Shown: positions 22,839 to 32,518 of the stretch, one piece after another | Layout: each line of letters starts with the position of its first letter | Numbering within the stretch: the stretch's first letter is position 1 | Assembly (NCBI GenBank): GCA_019637155.1 | Contig: JAHBWE010000023.1 | Location: forward strand, 1 to 64,000 | DNA from: Labilithrix sp. | Lineage (GTDB): Bacteria > Myxococcota_A > Polyangia > Polyangiales > Polyangiaceae | DNA length: 64,000 nucleotides | Direction of reading: 5' to 3' | Made by a program: the position numbers and the translations under genes | Notes under the pieces: generated by a model | What the model was told of the DNA's origin: nothing | What the model saw: only the letters and a program-made list of their open reading frames with translations | The model's database searches: none

Positions 22839-25800
22839 CAATGCTTCGCCTTCACGCGGCCTTCTTCCTCGCGGAGCCACCGATCGAGCCCAAAAAAGCG
22901 GGGATGCGCGCCGTCGTCGCCGACGCGCAGGCCGACCGCGACGCCGCTCTTGGACACGACGAACGCGCCGCGTTCGTGCCCGTCGCGCACGGCGTAGGAG
23001 CCGCGGAGGGCGACGTCGCCGCCGTGGACGTAGAAGTCGGTCAGCGCGATCTCGTCGGGGTCCGCGTCGAGGCGGCCGCGCAGGGCGAGGTTCGGCATCG
23101 TGAGGAGACCGCCGACGAATTTCGGCGCGTGATCGCGGAGGAGCATGCCGACGACGGGGCGCGCGTCGTCGGCGGTGAGCGCGACGTCGGCGCCGAAGCT
23201 CGGGACGCCGCCGCCCCAGCCGAGGAGCGCGGCGTCGAGGACGACGTCGCCGCTCCATCCGCGCGTCTCCGCCGCGGCGTTCTTCACCTCGACGTCGCGG
23301 AGCGCGAGGTGGGTGCCGGAGACGTCCATCGTCGCGGCGCGCGCGTCGACGCCGGCGACCTTCACCCGCAGCGCGAGGTCGGCCTCGAGGCTGCTCTGTT
23401 CGATCGCGAGGCCGGCGTGCTGCGCGTCGATCGCGATCGCGCCCGACGCGCCGTCCTTGCCCGCGAAGGTGACGTCGCCGTTCGCGCGGAGCGCGCCCGA
23501 TGTGATGCGGACCTTCGAGCGCGGCGACACGAGCGCCTGGAGCGCGCGCGCGTCGGGGACGGTGACGCCGGCGAGCGCCACGTGCGCGTCGACGACCTCG
23601 AGGTTCGGGTGCTCGAGGTCGAGATCGCGCGCGACGCCGTCGACCTCGATCGTCCGCGCGCGCCCGAGCGAGCTCCGCACGTTCGTGAGTGCGACGCGCG
23701 AGGGGCCGAGCGACAGCGTCTCGCCGTCGTAGCGCCGGACGTCGACGTCGACGTCTGCGTCCGCGATCGCGCTGACCTTCGGCGTGTGGACGCCGAGCCC
23801 CTTCGTGACCATCGCGACGCGCGCGCGCACGACGTCGCCGCGCACCGCGATCGACGCGCCGCCGTCGAAGCGCCCGTCGTCGGTCGCGATCGCGACGGAG
23901 GAGGGGAGGAGCGAGCGCAGCGCGGAGGCGTCCTCGACGCGGCCGCCGTCGACGTGGAGCGCGAGGTCGAGCGCGCCGCCGGAGCTGCGGATCGCGACGC
24001 GCGCGCGATCGGCGCGGACGCCGCCGCCGTCCGTGGCGACGCCCGCGAGGCGGAGCTTCGCGCTCGACACGCCTTCGATCGAGGAGGCGCTGGCCTCGAC
24101 GCTCGCGCGGCCGCGGAGCTCTCCGTAGCGCGCGCGGAGGTCGGGCGCACGCACGCGCGCGTCGAAGCCGGCGAGCGCTCGTTTTTCGATGCTCACGTGC
24201 GCGTCGCCCGCGATCTTGCCCGCGGCGCCGCCCGCGCCGACGTCGAGCTCGACGCCGGAGCCCTCCGCGATCGTGATCGTCGCGTCGAGGGCGGCGAGCG
24301 GATCGTTCGCGTCGATCCGCGCGGCGCGGACCCCGATCACGGCGTCGTGGAGCGCGCCGCGCCGGAGCGCGCCCGCCGTGACGACCGCGTCGCGCACGTC
24401 GGCGAGGAGGGAGACGCCCTCGATCGATCCGTCGTCCCAGCGCGCGGAGCCGAACGAGAGCCGGAGCTCGCCGTCGCTCTCTGCGTCGAAGGCGTCGCTC
24501 GACGCGTGGACGCCGGCGTAGCGGAGGTGCGTGCTCGCCGCGACGCGCTTCGCCTGGGGCCAGAGCTCGACCTGCGCCGCGAGCGTCGCGCGGCCGGAGT
24601 GGACGAAGAGCGCGCAGGGCAACATGCAGTTCGCGACGCGGAGGTCGGGCAGGGTCGCCTCCGGCAGCTCGAGCGCGAGGTGCCCGTCCTGGAGCGTCCC
24701 GTCCTCCGCGAGATCGAGCGCGGCGCTGTCCCCGCGCAGCCACAGCTCGCCGGCGTGGAGCAGCTCGGTCGTGTCGCTGCGGAGGAGGCGTGTGTGCTGG
24801 AGGTGCAGCTCGGCGCGGAGGCGATCGCGATCGGTCTCGTGCGCGATCGCGGCGCGGAGATCGAGCGCGCCCTCGGCGAAGTGGCCGTTCTTTGCGACGA
24901 AGACGCGCTCGGCGCCGGCCTCGACGACGGTGCCGGCGGCGAGGCGTCCTTCTTCGAGGCTCAGCGCGACGCGGCGCGCCTCGATCGTTCCGGTCGCGTA
25001 GACGCCGGCGGGGAGAGCGATCGGGAACGTCGCGAGCTCGGCGGAGCGTCCGCGGAGGTCGGTGTGGATCGTGAAGTGGCGAAGGACGTCGGCGCCGTCG
25101 ACGGCGCGCGGATCGAAGGGCTTCGCGAAGACGTCGGCCTTGCCCGCGATCGCGGCGACGACGGGGCGGTCGTGACCGAGGTCGATCTGGCCCGACTCGA
25201 TCGCGACGTCGATCTTCCCGATCTCGACGCGGCGGAGCGGCTTGAGGAAGAAGCGGCCCGTCACCCGCGCGTGACCGCTGAAGCGCGCGTCGTCGATCCA
25301 GATCTCGCGGACGTCCTCCGCGGTCGCGTCCTCGATCCCGGCGGTGATGAGCTCGTACTGGTCGTCGTCCCAGAGCTCGGGGTGATGCGGGTCGGCGGGG
25401 CGCACGCTGAACGCGGGGAAGCCGGGGATGGGAGGGAGGTTCGCGATCTCCTCCGTCGTGTCGGGCCGCTTCATCAGCTTCTGCCGCGCGCGGAGGCTGA
25501 TGCCCTTGCCGTGCGTCCGCTTCACGAGGAAGGCGCGCCGGGCGAGGGCGGGGAAGTCGAGGTCGAACTCGACCTCGTCGAGCTTCAGGATCCACTCGAC
25601 GTTGCTGTCGCTCGAGCGGATCGAGAGGTGCTCCGCGTGGATGGTGCCGGGGAAGAGCGACCAGCCGCGCGCGTAGTGGATGTCGAGGGTGACGGGATCG
25701 CCGTTGACGACGCGATCGAAGAGCGAGGTGGAGAGGAAGACGTTGATGCCGACGACGTAGAGGAGGTAGAGCGACACGATTGCCGCAACTGTGGCGCGGG

Positions 25801-25909
25801 CGACTCTCTTTCCGCGCGTTCGCCACGTCTTTCCGCGCTCTTTTCCGGTCACGACCGGCTCAGGTGCACGCGACGATCCGGGGCGCGGGGGAGGGGACTT
25901 TTGCCGCAT
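22838..25909 (-). CDS. large AsmA/TamB-like envelope protein
   Basis: A 1023-residue protein. Residues 35-60 form one membrane helix (VAAIVSLYLLYVVGINVFL); the rest is a long periplasmic stretch of repetitive beta strands (LDIHYARGWSLFPGTIHAEH, ALRGRLDADPDEIALTDFYV). That fits the AsmA/YhdP/TamB group of bridge-like proteins thought to move lipids between membranes. Assignment is by architecture, not by a specific motif. ATG 25909 lies only 25 bases from the divergent start at 25935; GTG 25852 is an alternative start nearer the membrane helix. It is coupled to the ACT protein gene by a one-base overlap. Confidence 0.7.
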   Translation of the reverse strand: MRQKSPPPRPGSSRAPEPVVTGKERGKTWRTRGKRVARATVAAIVSLYLLYVVGINVFLSTSLFDRVVNGDPVTLDIHYARGWSLFPGTIHAEHLSIRSSDSNVEWILKLDEVEFDLDFPALARRAFLVKRTHGKGISLRARQKLMKRPDTTEEIANLPPIPGFPAFSVRPADPHHPELWDDDQYELITAGIEDATAEDVREIWIDDARFSGHARVTGRFFLKPLRRVEIGKIDVAIESGQIDLGHDRPVVAAIAGKADVFAKPFDPRAVDGADVLRHFTIHTDLRGRSAELATFPIALPAGVYATGTIEARRVALSLEEGRLAAGTVVEAGAERVFVAKNGHFAEGALDLRAAIAHETDRDRLRAELHLQHTRLLRSDTTELLHAGELWLRGDSAALDLAEDGTLQDGHLALELPEATLPDLRVANCMLPCALFVHSGRATLAAQVELWPQAKRVAASTHLRYAGVHASSDAFDAESDGELRLSFGSARWDDGSIEGVSLLADVRDAVVTAGALRRGALHDAVIGVRAARIDANDPLAALDATITIAEGSGVELDVGAGGAAGKIAGDAHVSIEKRALAGFDARVRAPDLRARYGELRGRASVEASASSIEGVSSAKLRLAGVATDGGGVRADRARVAIRSSGGALDLALHVDGGRVEDASALRSLLPSSVAIATDDGRFDGGASIAVRGDVVRARVAMVTKGLGVHTPKVSAIADADVDVDVRRYDGETLSLGPSRVALTNVRSSLGRARTIEVDGVARDLDLEHPNLEVVDAHVALAGVTVPDARALQALVSPRSKVRITSGALRANGDVTFAGKDGASGAIAIDAQHAGLAIEQSSLEADLALRVKVAGVDARAATMDVSGTHLALRDVEVKNAAAETRGWSGDVVLDAALLGWGGGVPSFGADVALTADDARPVVGMLLRDHAPKFVGGLLTMPNLALRGRLDADPDEIALTDFYVHGGDVALRGSYAVRDGHERGAFVVSKSGVAVGLRVGDDGAHPRFFGLDRWLREEEGRVKAKH

Positions 25910-25934
25910 GATCGCGTAATAGAACGGGCGCCCG

Positions 25935-27497
25935 ATGATCCTCCGGCGGCTCGTTCCTGCGCTCACGCTCCTCGCCTTCGCGCCTGTCGCGTTGGGCCTC
26001 GGCGCGTGTGGTGGGACGACGGGACAGAACGCCGCCTCGCAGGTCCTCAAGACGCCGGAGCTCCCGGACGACGCGGAGGCGAAGTGCCGCGTCCGCAAGA
26101 GCCAGTCGGAGCCGCTCATCGTCGAGTGGCCGAACGGCGCGCGCGGTCGACTCGAGTCGACGACGCGGCGCGGGCTCATCCCGATCAAGTACGAGGGCTG
26201 CGAGCTCACGCAGCTCACCTCGTGCACGGTGAAGTCGTCGGTGGGCGCGTACGCGTACTGGCCGATCACGCGGAAGCAGAGCAAGGTCGTCATCAAGGAC
26301 TCCGACGAGCTCTTCGCGAACATGCCGGTCGGCGCGCTGAAGCTCGAGGGCAAGCTCAAGTCGGCGGGGCAGCTCGACGTCAACATGACGATCATCGGCC
26401 GCTACGAAGCGCCGACGCACACGGTCTTCCGCAACGACCTCGAAGGCGCGGACTGCGACAAGGCCACCCACGTCATCGCCGCGATGACGGTCGGCTCCTT
26501 CACGTTCACCGCCGGCGCGGACGCCGAGGTGGGCGGCGGCGCCACGGTGGGGGCCGCCGGCGCGGGCGGCAAGAGCACCGCGAAGCGCGAGACGCTGCAG
26601 AGCGACGGCGACGAGGCCGCGTGCGCGCGCGCGAGCGCCAACGACAAGGGACCGCCCGAGGGCTGCGGCGCGCTCCTCCAGATCGAGGTCGTGAACCTGA
26701 CGAAGGGCTCGCGTCCGCCGCCGCCTCCGGTCGTCGCGCCCGTCCCGCCGCCGGTGGAGCCCACGCCGCCGGCGGTCGCGTCGAACACGACACCGTCAAA
26801 GCCGGTAAAGCCGCCTAAATGCAAAAAGGGCGAGAAGGTCGAGGACGGCGTCTGCGTGAAGGTCGGAAAGAAGTCGAAGCCGGTGATCATCGGCGCGATC
26901 GGCACCGGCACGGGCGCGGGCGGGCTCGGCGTGGGCGGCGGCGGCATCGGCTCGATCGCGCCGCTCCCGACCTGCGCCGCGGGGCAGCACCTCGAGAAGG
27001 GGCGCTGCGTCGAGGACCTTCCGCCGGAGCCGGCCCCGCCTCCGCCGCCGCCTCCTCCGAAGGAGTGCGCGTCGGGCATGCGGCTCGAGGGCGACGAGTG
27101 CGTCGCGGGCGAGCGTCAGGTCGCCGAAGAGGAGGCGAGGCCCAAGGCGACGCCGACGGTCTACGATCAGACGCCGGTCGAGCAGCGCGCGCCGAACCCG
27201 CTCCGCACGCTCTTCGGCTACAGCGCGATCGGCTTCGGCCTCGTGTTCAGCACCGCCGGGTACATCGCGCTCGGCTCGCTCGGCGCCGCGAACGACGGCT
27301 GCAAGGGCGGCACGTGCACGGCGGAGGGCAAGGACAAGCAGGGCCAGGCGATGACGGCGGCGATCGTCGCGGACGTCGCGCTGGGCCTCACGCTCGCGTC
27401 GCTGATCGGCTTCTTCCTCGTGCCGGCGACGGTGAAGGTCGGCGTCGCGCCGACGCCGAACGGCGGGGTCGCGTCGGCGGCGTGGAGGTTCCAGTGA
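25935..27497 (+). CDS. predicted lipoprotein with Pro-rich linker and two C-terminal helices
   Basis: A 520-residue protein. The signal ends at LGLGACGG (lipobox). Residues 30-260 are a soluble domain with Cys pairs. The 270-390 region is Pro-rich and contains three similar Cys units: CKKGEKVEDGVCV, CAAGQHLEKGRCV and CASGMRLEGDECV. The C-terminus has two membrane-like helices (YSAIGFGLVFSTAGYIALG and AAIVADVALGLTLASLIGFF). A lipid anchor plus two C-terminal helices is unusual. It overlaps the next gene as GTGA. The function is unknown. It is divergent from the AsmA-like gene across an AT-rich spot (GTAATAGAA) that probably serves both. Confidence 0.75.
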   Translation: MILRRLVPALTLLAFAPVALGLGACGGTTGQNAASQVLKTPELPDDAEAKCRVRKSQSEPLIVEWPNGARGRLESTTRRGLIPIKYEGCELTQLTSCTVKSSVGAYAYWPITRKQSKVVIKDSDELFANMPVGALKLEGKLKSAGQLDVNMTIIGRYEAPTHTVFRNDLEGADCDKATHVIAAMTVGSFTFTAGADAEVGGGATVGAAGAGGKSTAKRETLQSDGDEAACARASANDKGPPEGCGALLQIEVVNLTKGSRPPPPPVVAPVPPPVEPTPPAVASNTTPSKPVKPPKCKKGEKVEDGVCVKVGKKSKPVIIGAIGTGTGAGGLGVGGGGIGSIAPLPTCAAGQHLEKGRCVEDLPPEPAPPPPPPPPKECASGMRLEGDECVAGERQVAEEEARPKATPTVYDQTPVEQRAPNPLRTLFGYSAIGFGLVFSTAGYIALGSLGAANDGCKGGTCTAEGKDKQGQAMTAAIVADVALGLTLASLIGFFLVPATVKVGVAPTPNGGVASAAWRFQ

Positions 27498-28351
27498 GCC
27501 GCGCCTCCACCGCGGCGGCGATCGTGGTCGCGTTCACGGGCGCCGCGTGCACCGCCATCGTCGTCGGCAGCATCGGCGAAAAGTCCGACTGGCCCGAACG
27601 CGACGGCGCCTCGTCATCGAGCACGACCAGCTCGAGCGGCTCGAGCTCGAGCAGCGGGGGAGAGGAGGAGGACAACGAATGCTCGCTCCTCCTCGTGCGC
27701 AAAGGCAGTCCGCTCGACAAGGACAACCGCTGCGCGCGTTGCATCAACGAGTATTGCGACGACCACGTCGAGCTCGCATGCAACCGGGAGGGCCAGGCGA
27801 AGCCCTGGTTCCAGACGTTGAAGAACTGCGCGCGGAACCCCTGGGACGGGTACCCCGAGCCGGACAGCGGCGGGAGCTTCTCGTGGGGCTGCGGCAGGTA
27901 CGAGAAGGTCGAGCCGCTCGTCGAAGGCGATCAGCAGAGCGACAACGCGCGCCAGCGTGCGTCGGAGCACTGCGTCCACGACAACTGCTTGCAGGGCGCG
28001 GAGCCGGAGTGCCGGCTCTGCGAGGTGTCGAAGACGAAGGGCACGACGTCGGAGCGGCAACGCCTGCGCGACGACAAGTGCGGGAGCTGCTTCACCGAGA
28101 ACTGCAACGCCGTGCTCGTGGAGTGTTGCGACCTCCCGATCATGGACGACTACATCGCGGCGTGCGCGTACACGAACGAGAAGGCCAACAAGCGCAAGTG
28201 CGGCGAGATCGGCGACGCGGGGTTGGTGGACGCGGGCGACTGGAAGCCGCTCGGATCGCGCTACGGCGCGGAGGACCAGGCGTGCGCGAAGAAGCTGGGC
28301 GAGTGCTTCAACACGCATTGTGCGGCCAAGAAGGAGTGCCAGGACGAATGA
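27494..28351 (+). CDS. cysteine-rich predicted lipoprotein
   Basis: A 285-residue protein from GTG 27494, overlapping the previous stop. The signal ends with TGAACT. A Ser/Thr/Gly-rich linker follows (SSSTTSSSGSSSSSGG). The mature part holds more than twenty cysteines in a loosely repeated C-x2-C-x4-C-x6-C pattern: CARCINEYCDDHVELAC, CGSCFTENCNAVLVECC and CFNTHCAAKKEC. It could be a disulfide-rich surface protein or a metal binder. It lies directly upstream of a thioredoxin-like lipoprotein, which could maintain its disulfides; that is inference. Confidence 0.75.
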   Translation: MSRASTAAAIVVAFTGAACTAIVVGSIGEKSDWPERDGASSSSTTSSSGSSSSSGGEEEDNECSLLLVRKGSPLDKDNRCARCINEYCDDHVELACNREGQAKPWFQTLKNCARNPWDGYPEPDSGGSFSWGCGRYEKVEPLVEGDQQSDNARQRASEHCVHDNCLQGAEPECRLCEVSKTKGTTSERQRLRDDKCGSCFTENCNAVLVECCDLPIMDDYIAACAYTNEKANKRKCGEIGDAGLVDAGDWKPLGSRYGAEDQACAKKLGECFNTHCAAKKECQDE

Positions 28352-28851
28352 CCGCTCGCCGCGCGCTCGCCTCGCTGATCGTGCTCGGCGCGTGCGGCGG
28401 CTCCACGCCCGCCGCGGCGCCGCCGTCGTCGAAGAGCTCGTTGCTCGGGGAGGCCGCGCCCTCGTTCAAGCGGGAGGCGCTCGATGGGACGAAGGTGGAG
28501 GTCGGCGCGGCGTCGGGCAAGGTCTCGGTCGTGAAGTTCGTCGCGAAGTACTGCAAGCCGTGCACGCGGACGTTGCCTGCGATCCAGAAGCTCTACGCCG
28601 AGCGTCCCGACATCGCGATCGTCGCGGTGTCCGAGGACGAGCACGAGAGCGAGGCGCGCGAGCTCGTCGCGACGTATCACCTCACGTTCCCCGTCGTGCA
28701 CGACGCGCAGCAGGTGCTCGCGGCGCGCTGGCGCGTCGCCGACCTGCCGATCACCTTCGTGCTCGACGGGAAGGGGAGCGTCGCGTGGGTCGGCGGGCCC
28801 GAGAAGACCGAGTCGGACCTCGTCGCCGCGATCGAAGCGACGAAGCCCTGA
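28348..28851 (+). CDS. TlpA/thioredoxin-like lipoprotein
   Basis: A 167-residue protein from ATG 28348, overlapping the upstream stop as ATGA. The lipobox is VLGACG. Residues 35-165 form an AhpC/TlpA-type thioredoxin fold with active site C69-K-P-C72 in VAKYCKPCTRTLP, the inserted acidic helix region, and the cis-Pro loop (VADLPITFVLDGKG). It would act in the periplasm or on the outer membrane as a thiol-disulfide reductase or oxidase. Adjacent to a Cys-rich lipoprotein, a plausible client. Confidence 0.88.
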   Translation: MTARRALASLIVLGACGGSTPAAAPPSSKSSLLGEAAPSFKREALDGTKVEVGAASGKVSVVKFVAKYCKPCTRTLPAIQKLYAERPDIAIVAVSEDEHESEARELVATYHLTFPVVHDAQQVLAARWRVADLPITFVLDGKGSVAWVGGPEKTESDLVAAIEATKP

Positions 28852-28894
28852 GCCGGCTTGGGCGCGCGCACGCTCCGTGCTACGCGCGAGCGGC

Positions 28895-29512
<618 letters not shown>

Positions 29513-29620
29513 GGTTGTGCCAGGGGATGCCACCGCGACGGCGGTGTCCTGCTCCGTGAGCTGCTCCCGCGCGATCCCGCGGAGTTACGGCGCGGAACGC
29601 GGCGTGCTACTCGCGCGCGT

Positions 29621-30319
29621 ATGACGTCGTCCTTCCTCCGCGCGGGCGCGAGCGCGTCCCTCGCCGTCGCCACGTTGCTCGTCGCCGCGTGCTCCGGCTC
29701 CGACCTGTCGACGGACCTCGAGACGGGCACGTCGAGCTCCGGCGGACGTCGCAGCAGCTCGAGCGGCACGAGCGGCACGGGCGGCTGGTGGAGCGGCAGC
29801 TCCGGCGTCTCGCCCGGATATCCCGGGCATCCCGGCACCAGCGGCGGTTGGTCGTCGTCGTCGGGGGCCATCGACGGCGGGCCGGCGTTCGTCGACCGGC
29901 TCGACCTCGGATCCGTTCGGACGATCACGGTCGGCAAGGACGTCTGCGGGAAGCCGCCGGGCACGTGTTTGGATGCGCAGTCCTTCACCGTCGACTTCGA
30001 CAAGGGAACCGTCACGCACACCACGTGCGTCGAAATCGCGACGCCCGACGCGGGGCCGTTCGGCGGCAAGACGACGAACGCGGAGACGACGAAGCCGATC
30101 GCGGACGTGCAGCTGAAGGGCGTCTACGAGGCGCTCGGCGAGGTCCGCCTCTCGCCGGAGGGGTTCAACGGCTTCGACGGCCCGATCGACACCCTCGAGG
30201 TCACGACGCGCTCGGGCGAGACTCGGCTTTACTCGCCGTTCGCGGGGTGCAGTCAGGACAGGTTCACGAAGATGACCGAGGGCTTCGAGGGCCTCTGGCA
30301 GTCGGTCAGCACGCTCTGA
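29621..30319 (+). CDS. predicted lipoprotein, copy 2 of a tandem pair
   Basis: A 232-residue protein with lipobox VAACSG and a longer Ser/Gly/Trp linker (GTGGWWSGSSGVSPGYPG) than its neighbour. The C-terminal 130 residues are homologous to the previous gene product: LDAQSFTVDF, HTTCVEIATPDAG, FDGPIDTLEV and TEGFEGLWQSVS. The gap of 108 bases between the copies holds a small hairpin (CACCGC-GACG-GCGGTG, about 29532-29547) with no T-tail. Ends six bases before the stop of the convergent gene. Confidence 0.78.
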   Translation: MTSSFLRAGASASLAVATLLVAACSGSDLSTDLETGTSSSGGRRSSSSGTSGTGGWWSGSSGVSPGYPGHPGTSGGWSSSSGAIDGGPAFVDRLDLGSVRTITVGKDVCGKPPGTCLDAQSFTVDFDKGTVTHTTCVEIATPDAGPFGGKTTNAETTKPIADVQLKGVYEALGEVRLSPEGFNGFDGPIDTLEVTTRSGETRLYSPFAGCSQDRFTKMTEGFEGLWQSVSTL

Positions 30320-30324
30320 TCGGA

Positions 30325-31254
30325 TCAGTGCTGCGCGAGGTTCTTGTAGCTCTTCGGGATCGTGAAGCCCGCCGCGTCGACGGGGTGCGCGTCGAGCTTC
30401 GTGACTTGCAACTTCGTTTTGTCGTTTTCGGTAATTCGTAGTGGGAATACCGCGCGGACGGTGAGCTCCTTCTCCCACGCCGCGACCGCGCGGCCGGAGG
30501 GATCGACGAAAGAGCCGCCCTTGACGACGCACGCCTCGCGCATCGTCTTGCCTTCTTCGATTTGCCAAATATCGCACTCGCGATCGGCGACTTTGTCCTT
30601 CTTGTCCGTCTTCGTGACCTTCGCGTCGCCGCCGCCGCCGAGCTGGCTCGCGGCGAACGTCTTCTTGTCGTCGTCGACCTGATAGACGCGGAGCGTGGAC
30701 GTGTCGACGATCGTGCGCCCGTGCTTCGCCCCCACCACCCGGAGCAAGGTGCCCTTCACCTCGACCGTCGTCTTCGTGCTACCGCGCTCGACCGTGATCT
30801 CGCCCTCGAGCTGATCGGGATTGGCGGGGACGTCGAGCCACGAGTCGGACTTCGCGGCCGCCGCGCCCGCGTCGCCGCGCTTCTTCGCCTTCCGCGCGTC
30901 GAGGAGCGCCTGCGGGAAGCAATAGCCGCCTTCGAGCGGGCGGCCGCGCTCGTCGTAGTCGTCGAGCTGGACCTTGATGCACTTGATGTCGGCCGCGCAC
31001 TCGCTGTCGTCGTCGCAAGGGCGGGTGCACACCCCGTCGCCCTCGACGTCCTGCTTCATGCAACGCGGCGCCTCCTTCTGGCAGTGCATGTCGTAGGTGC
31101 AGACGCCGCCGAGCGGCTCCTTCTTGACGAGGTAACGCGTGTAGATCCAGCCGCCGGCGCACGCGAGCGCGAGGGCGAAGACGAGGACGCGGCGGATGAT
31201 CGTCGCCTTCGACGTCTTCTTCGGCTCGTCGTCGTCGTCCGGGAGGTTCGTCAT
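30325..31254 (-). CDS. membrane-anchored Cys-rich protein, unknown
   Basis: A 309-residue protein. Residues 1-20 are acidic/basic and cytoplasmic, 22-40 a membrane helix (VLVFALALACAGGWIYTRY), and the rest is outside. Residues 50-95 carry eight cysteines in a Dickkopf-like pattern (CTYDMHCQKEAPRC, then CTRPCDDDSEC). The C-terminal half is lysine-rich and beta-stranded, ending with FTIPKSYKNLAQH, similar in feel to DUF4412-type periplasmic proteins. It is divergent from the radical SAM gene, with only 19 bases between the starts and TAGACT six bases upstream. Confidence 0.75.
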   Translation of the reverse strand: MTNLPDDDDEPKKTSKATIIRRVLVFALALACAGGWIYTRYLVKKEPLGGVCTYDMHCQKEAPRCMKQDVEGDGVCTRPCDDDSECAADIKCIKVQLDDYDERGRPLEGGYCFPQALLDARKAKKRGDAGAAAAKSDSWLDVPANPDQLEGEITVERGSTKTTVEVKGTLLRVVGAKHGRTIVDTSTLRVYQVDDDKKTFAASQLGGGGDAKVTKTDKKDKVADRECDIWQIEEGKTMREACVVKGGSFVDPSGRAVAAWEKELTVRAVFPLRITENDKTKLQVTKLDAHPVDAAGFTIPKSYKNLAQH

Positions 31255-31259
31255 CGCGC

Positions 31260-31266
31260 TAGTCTA
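31260..31266. promoter_or_regulatory. symmetric divergent -10 core, Cys-rich protein / radical SAM
   Basis: Within CTAGTCTAC the plus strand reads TAGTCT (31260-31265), eight bases before ATG 31274. The minus strand reads TAGACT (31266-31261), six bases before ATG 31254. The whole intergenic region is 19 bases, too short for a leader and Shine-Dalgarno on either side. Confidence 0.6.
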
Positions 31267-31273
31267 CGGCGCA

Positions 31274-32506
31274 ATGAGCGGACGTCGCCTGCCGATCGCC
31301 CCCGTCGCCGAGCCCGCGAAGCGGCGGCGGCTGCCGCTCGCGGACGCGGCGCGCCCCGTCGACGAGGCGTGCACCCCGCTGTACGCGGTCTGGGAGATCA
31401 CGCTCGCGTGCGACCTCGCGTGCCGTCACTGCGGCTCGCGCGCGGGCAAGCCGCGGCCCGACGAGCTCACCACCGCGGAGGCGCTCGACCTCGTCGCGCA
31501 GATGACGGACCTCGGCGTGAAGGAGGTGACGCTCATCGGCGGCGAGGCGTACCTGCGCGCCGACTGGCTCGACATCGTGCGCGCCTTCGCCGCTCGCGGC
31601 GTCCTCGTGAACGTCACGACCGGCGGGCGCGGCTTCACGCTCGAGCGCGCCCGCGCGGCTCGCGACGCGGGCGTCGAAGGGATCAGCGTCTCCGTCGACG
31701 GGCTCCGCGCGACGCACGATCGGCTCCGCGCGGTGAGCGGCAGCTTCGACGGCGCGATGAGCGCGCTCGCGCACGGGCGCGCGGTGGGGCTCCGCCTCTC
31801 CGCGAACACGCAGATCAACCAGTGGAACCGGCACGAGCTCGGCGACCTCCTCGAGCTCCTCCTCGCGCAGGGCATCACCGGCTGGCAGCCGCAGCTCACC
31901 GCCGCGATGGGCCGCGCCGCGGACGAGGACGCGCTCCTCCTCGAGCCGTGGCACCTCGTCGATCTGTTCCCCGAGCTCGCGCGGCTCAAGGCGCGCTGCG
32001 ACGAGGCCGACGTCCTCTTCTGGCCCGGCAACAGCCTCGGCTACTACGGGCCCTACGAAGAGCAGCTCCGCGCCGCGTTCCCGGCCGGTCACCGCGGCGC
32101 GTGCGGCGCCGGCATCAAGACGATGGGGATCGAGGCCAACGGCGACGTCAAGGGCTGTCCGTCGCTGCCGACGGAGGCCTACGTCGGCGCGAACGTCCGC
32201 GACGCGTCGCTCCGCGACATCTGGCGACGTTCGCATCGCCTGCGCTTCACGCGCGATCAGACGGTGGCCGATCTCTCCGGCTTCTGCGCGACCTGCTACT
32301 ACGCGAACGAGTGCCGGGCGGGCTGCAACTTCACGGCCCACGTCCTGCTCGGGAAGATCGGCGACAACCCGTTTTGCCATCACCGCGCGCTGATGCTCAA
32401 AGAGGAGGGGCTCCGCGAGCGTGTCGTCCGCGTCGCCCCCGCACCCGGGACGCCGTTCGATCATGGCCGCTTCGAAATCGTTCGCGAGCCGTGGTCCGTT
32501 TCGTGA
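31274..32506 (+). CDS. radical SAM/SPASM-type maturase
   Basis: A 410-residue radical SAM enzyme. C46-x3-C50-x2-C53 (CDLACRHC) binds the SAM [4Fe-4S] cluster, followed by the GGE motif (LIGGEAYLR). The C-terminal region (after about 275) has a SPASM-type cysteine set: RGACGAGIKTMGI, GDVKGCPSLP, FCATCYYANECRAGC and NPFCHHR, expected to bind auxiliary clusters. Enzymes of this build modify ribosomal peptides or cofactor precursors (PqqE, mycofactocin MftC, sactipeptide maturases). The next gene, 12 bases downstream, encodes a small protein with two KYGGPP motifs, a possible substrate. TAGTCT eight bases before the start predicts a leaderless mRNA. Confidence 0.9.
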   Translation: MSGRRLPIAPVAEPAKRRRLPLADAARPVDEACTPLYAVWEITLACDLACRHCGSRAGKPRPDELTTAEALDLVAQMTDLGVKEVTLIGGEAYLRADWLDIVRAFAARGVLVNVTTGGRGFTLERARAARDAGVEGISVSVDGLRATHDRLRAVSGSFDGAMSALAHGRAVGLRLSANTQINQWNRHELGDLLELLLAQGITGWQPQLTAAMGRAADEDALLLEPWHLVDLFPELARLKARCDEADVLFWPGNSLGYYGPYEEQLRAAFPAGHRGACGAGIKTMGIEANGDVKGCPSLPTEAYVGANVRDASLRDIWRRSHRLRFTRDQTVADLSGFCATCYYANECRAGCNFTAHVLLGKIGDNPFCHHRALMLKEEGLRERVVRVAPAPGTPFDHGRFEIVREPWSVS

Positions 32507-32518
32507 GAGGATCGCCGC

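Noticed and set aside
22841..26818. Very long open frame (over 1300 codons) opposite the AsmA-like and ACT genes
   Set aside because: It is a GC-rich shadow: the product is Arg/Ala/Asp/Glu low-complexity, while the minus-strand genes have clear ACT and membrane-helix signals.
29532..29547. Hairpin between the two paralogous lipoprotein genes as a terminator
   Set aside because: The stem is only six bp with no T-tail; noted in the gene entry but not called.
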